From the NCBI GenBank assembly GCA_944385415.1, contig CALWXC010000004.1:1-64000 (forward strand): a stretch of DNA of 64,000 bases, read 5' to 3'. This DNA comes from an uncultured Oscillospiraceae bacterium. GTDB taxonomy: Bacteria; Bacillota; Clostridia; Oscillospirales; Oscillospiraceae. Below, one piece after another: positions 63,740 to 64,000 of the stretch (positions within the stretch are counted from its first letter, which is position 1; each line of letters starts with the position of its first letter). A model generated the notes under the pieces. The model did not search any database. It was given only the letters and a program-made list of their open reading frames with translations, and was not told the DNA's origin. A program made the position numbers and the translations under genes.

Positions 63740-64000
63740 TCAACGGGTCGGGACCACCTGCAAGGCCCGGTCGCCGTCGGGGGCCACCTCCACCGCCCGG
63801 CTGCCCTCCCGCAGCAGCAGGTCTGCCAGCGGGTCCTCCACCTGCCGCTGGATGGCATGGCGCAGGGCCCGGGCTCCCCCCTCTCGGCCCAGGCACCCCC
63901 GGGCCAGACAGGCCGCCGCGCCGCTGGCCAGCCGCACCTGGGCGCCGCGGGCACGGGCCCGGCTGGCCGTGTCCTCCAGGAGCTTTTCTGCAATGCCCGT
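63740..64000 (-). CDS. Clp ATPase (ClpB/ClpC family), C-terminal part only
   Basis: The last 86 residues of a gene that continues beyond the right edge of the window. IAEKLLEDTASRARARGAQV, then LASGAAACLARGCLGREGGA and RALRHAIQRQVEDPLADLLL, match the C-terminal small domain of class I Clp ATPases (usually GARPLRRAIQ..IEDPLAE). ClpC and ClpB cannot be told apart from this piece. The repeated RG and cysteines in ACLARGCLGREGG are less typical. Confidence 0.8.
   Translation of the reverse strand, partial: TGIAEKLLEDTASRARARGAQVRLASGAAACLARGCLGREGGARALRHAIQRQVEDPLADLLLREGSRAVEVAPDGDRALQVVPTR

Overview
The window looks like a chromosomal segment of a GC-rich, spore-forming, anaerobic Clostridia bacterium, most likely in the Oscillospiraceae/Oscillibacter neighbourhood. 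The evidence is gene content only: sporulation genes (yqfC, yqfD, spoIID, a YlbJ-like protein), a single-chain pyruvate:ferredoxin oxidoreductase, a division/murein cluster with a meso-DAP-type MurE, S-layer-homology proteins, and a TrpR-like YerC. No species can be named from sequence alone.

Positions 1 to about 13.7 kb form an accessory region. It begins with small genes typical of conjugative or integrative elements: an LPD11-like fragment, a 239-aa protein, a second SSB, a zinc-ribbon protein and an 85-aa protein. Next comes a two-gene antitoxin/GNAT-like operon with its own consensus promoter, tandem operator-like repeats and terminator, bracketed by 37-bp direct repeats. A candidate structured RNA, a secreted SLH protein with an S26B (SipW-type) signal peptidase, and a small Cro-like regulator follow. 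The region ends with a Tn7-like transposition module: tniQ, tnsC, tnsB and a short tnsA, plus a NUMOD-type DNA-binding protein. The tnsA end abuts the 3' end of era, the same geometry as Tn7 next to glmS. Two diverged ~285-bp direct repeats, each holding a 20-bp inverted repeat, flank tnsB-tnsC-tniQ. Repeated 13-mers and a 17-bp inverted repeat lie between tnsA and era.

From 13.7 to 39.9 kb is ordinary chromosome: yqfC-yqfD-phoH-ybeY-era (minus strand), a YlbJ-like gene and a small cysteine-rich gene (plus), then secG, prfB (no programmed frameshift) and spoIID, gltA, a lipid-anchored or membrane-tethered LRR protein, pncC/cinA-thiI-comM, nifJ (PFOR), an IclR regulator divergent from eda-kdgK (the lower arm of 2-keto-3-deoxygluconate catabolism), an AbgT-family transporter, a fur/perR-unknown-nuclease operon and an acyl-ACP thioesterase.

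From 40.1 to 43.7 kb is a decaying patch: a frameshifted SLH-M28 peptidase remnant, an ABC transporter with an internally deleted permease, a YxeA-like protein, a membrane-anchored Xre regulator and a histidine-kinase fragment. Two tRNA clusters (Val-Asp-Phe-Gly-Cys and Asp-Phe-Gly-Asp-Gly) flank a membrane glycerophosphodiester phosphodiesterase and share duplicated spacers.

From 47 kb to the end: hslO, a methyltransferase and yerC, then the division and cell-wall (dcw) cluster on the minus strand in the order mraZ-rsmH-ftsL-pbp/spoVD-murE-murF-mraY-ftsW-murG-murA-ftsQ-ftsZ. murD, murC, murB and ftsA are not in the cluster. A partial Clp ATPase enters from the right edge.
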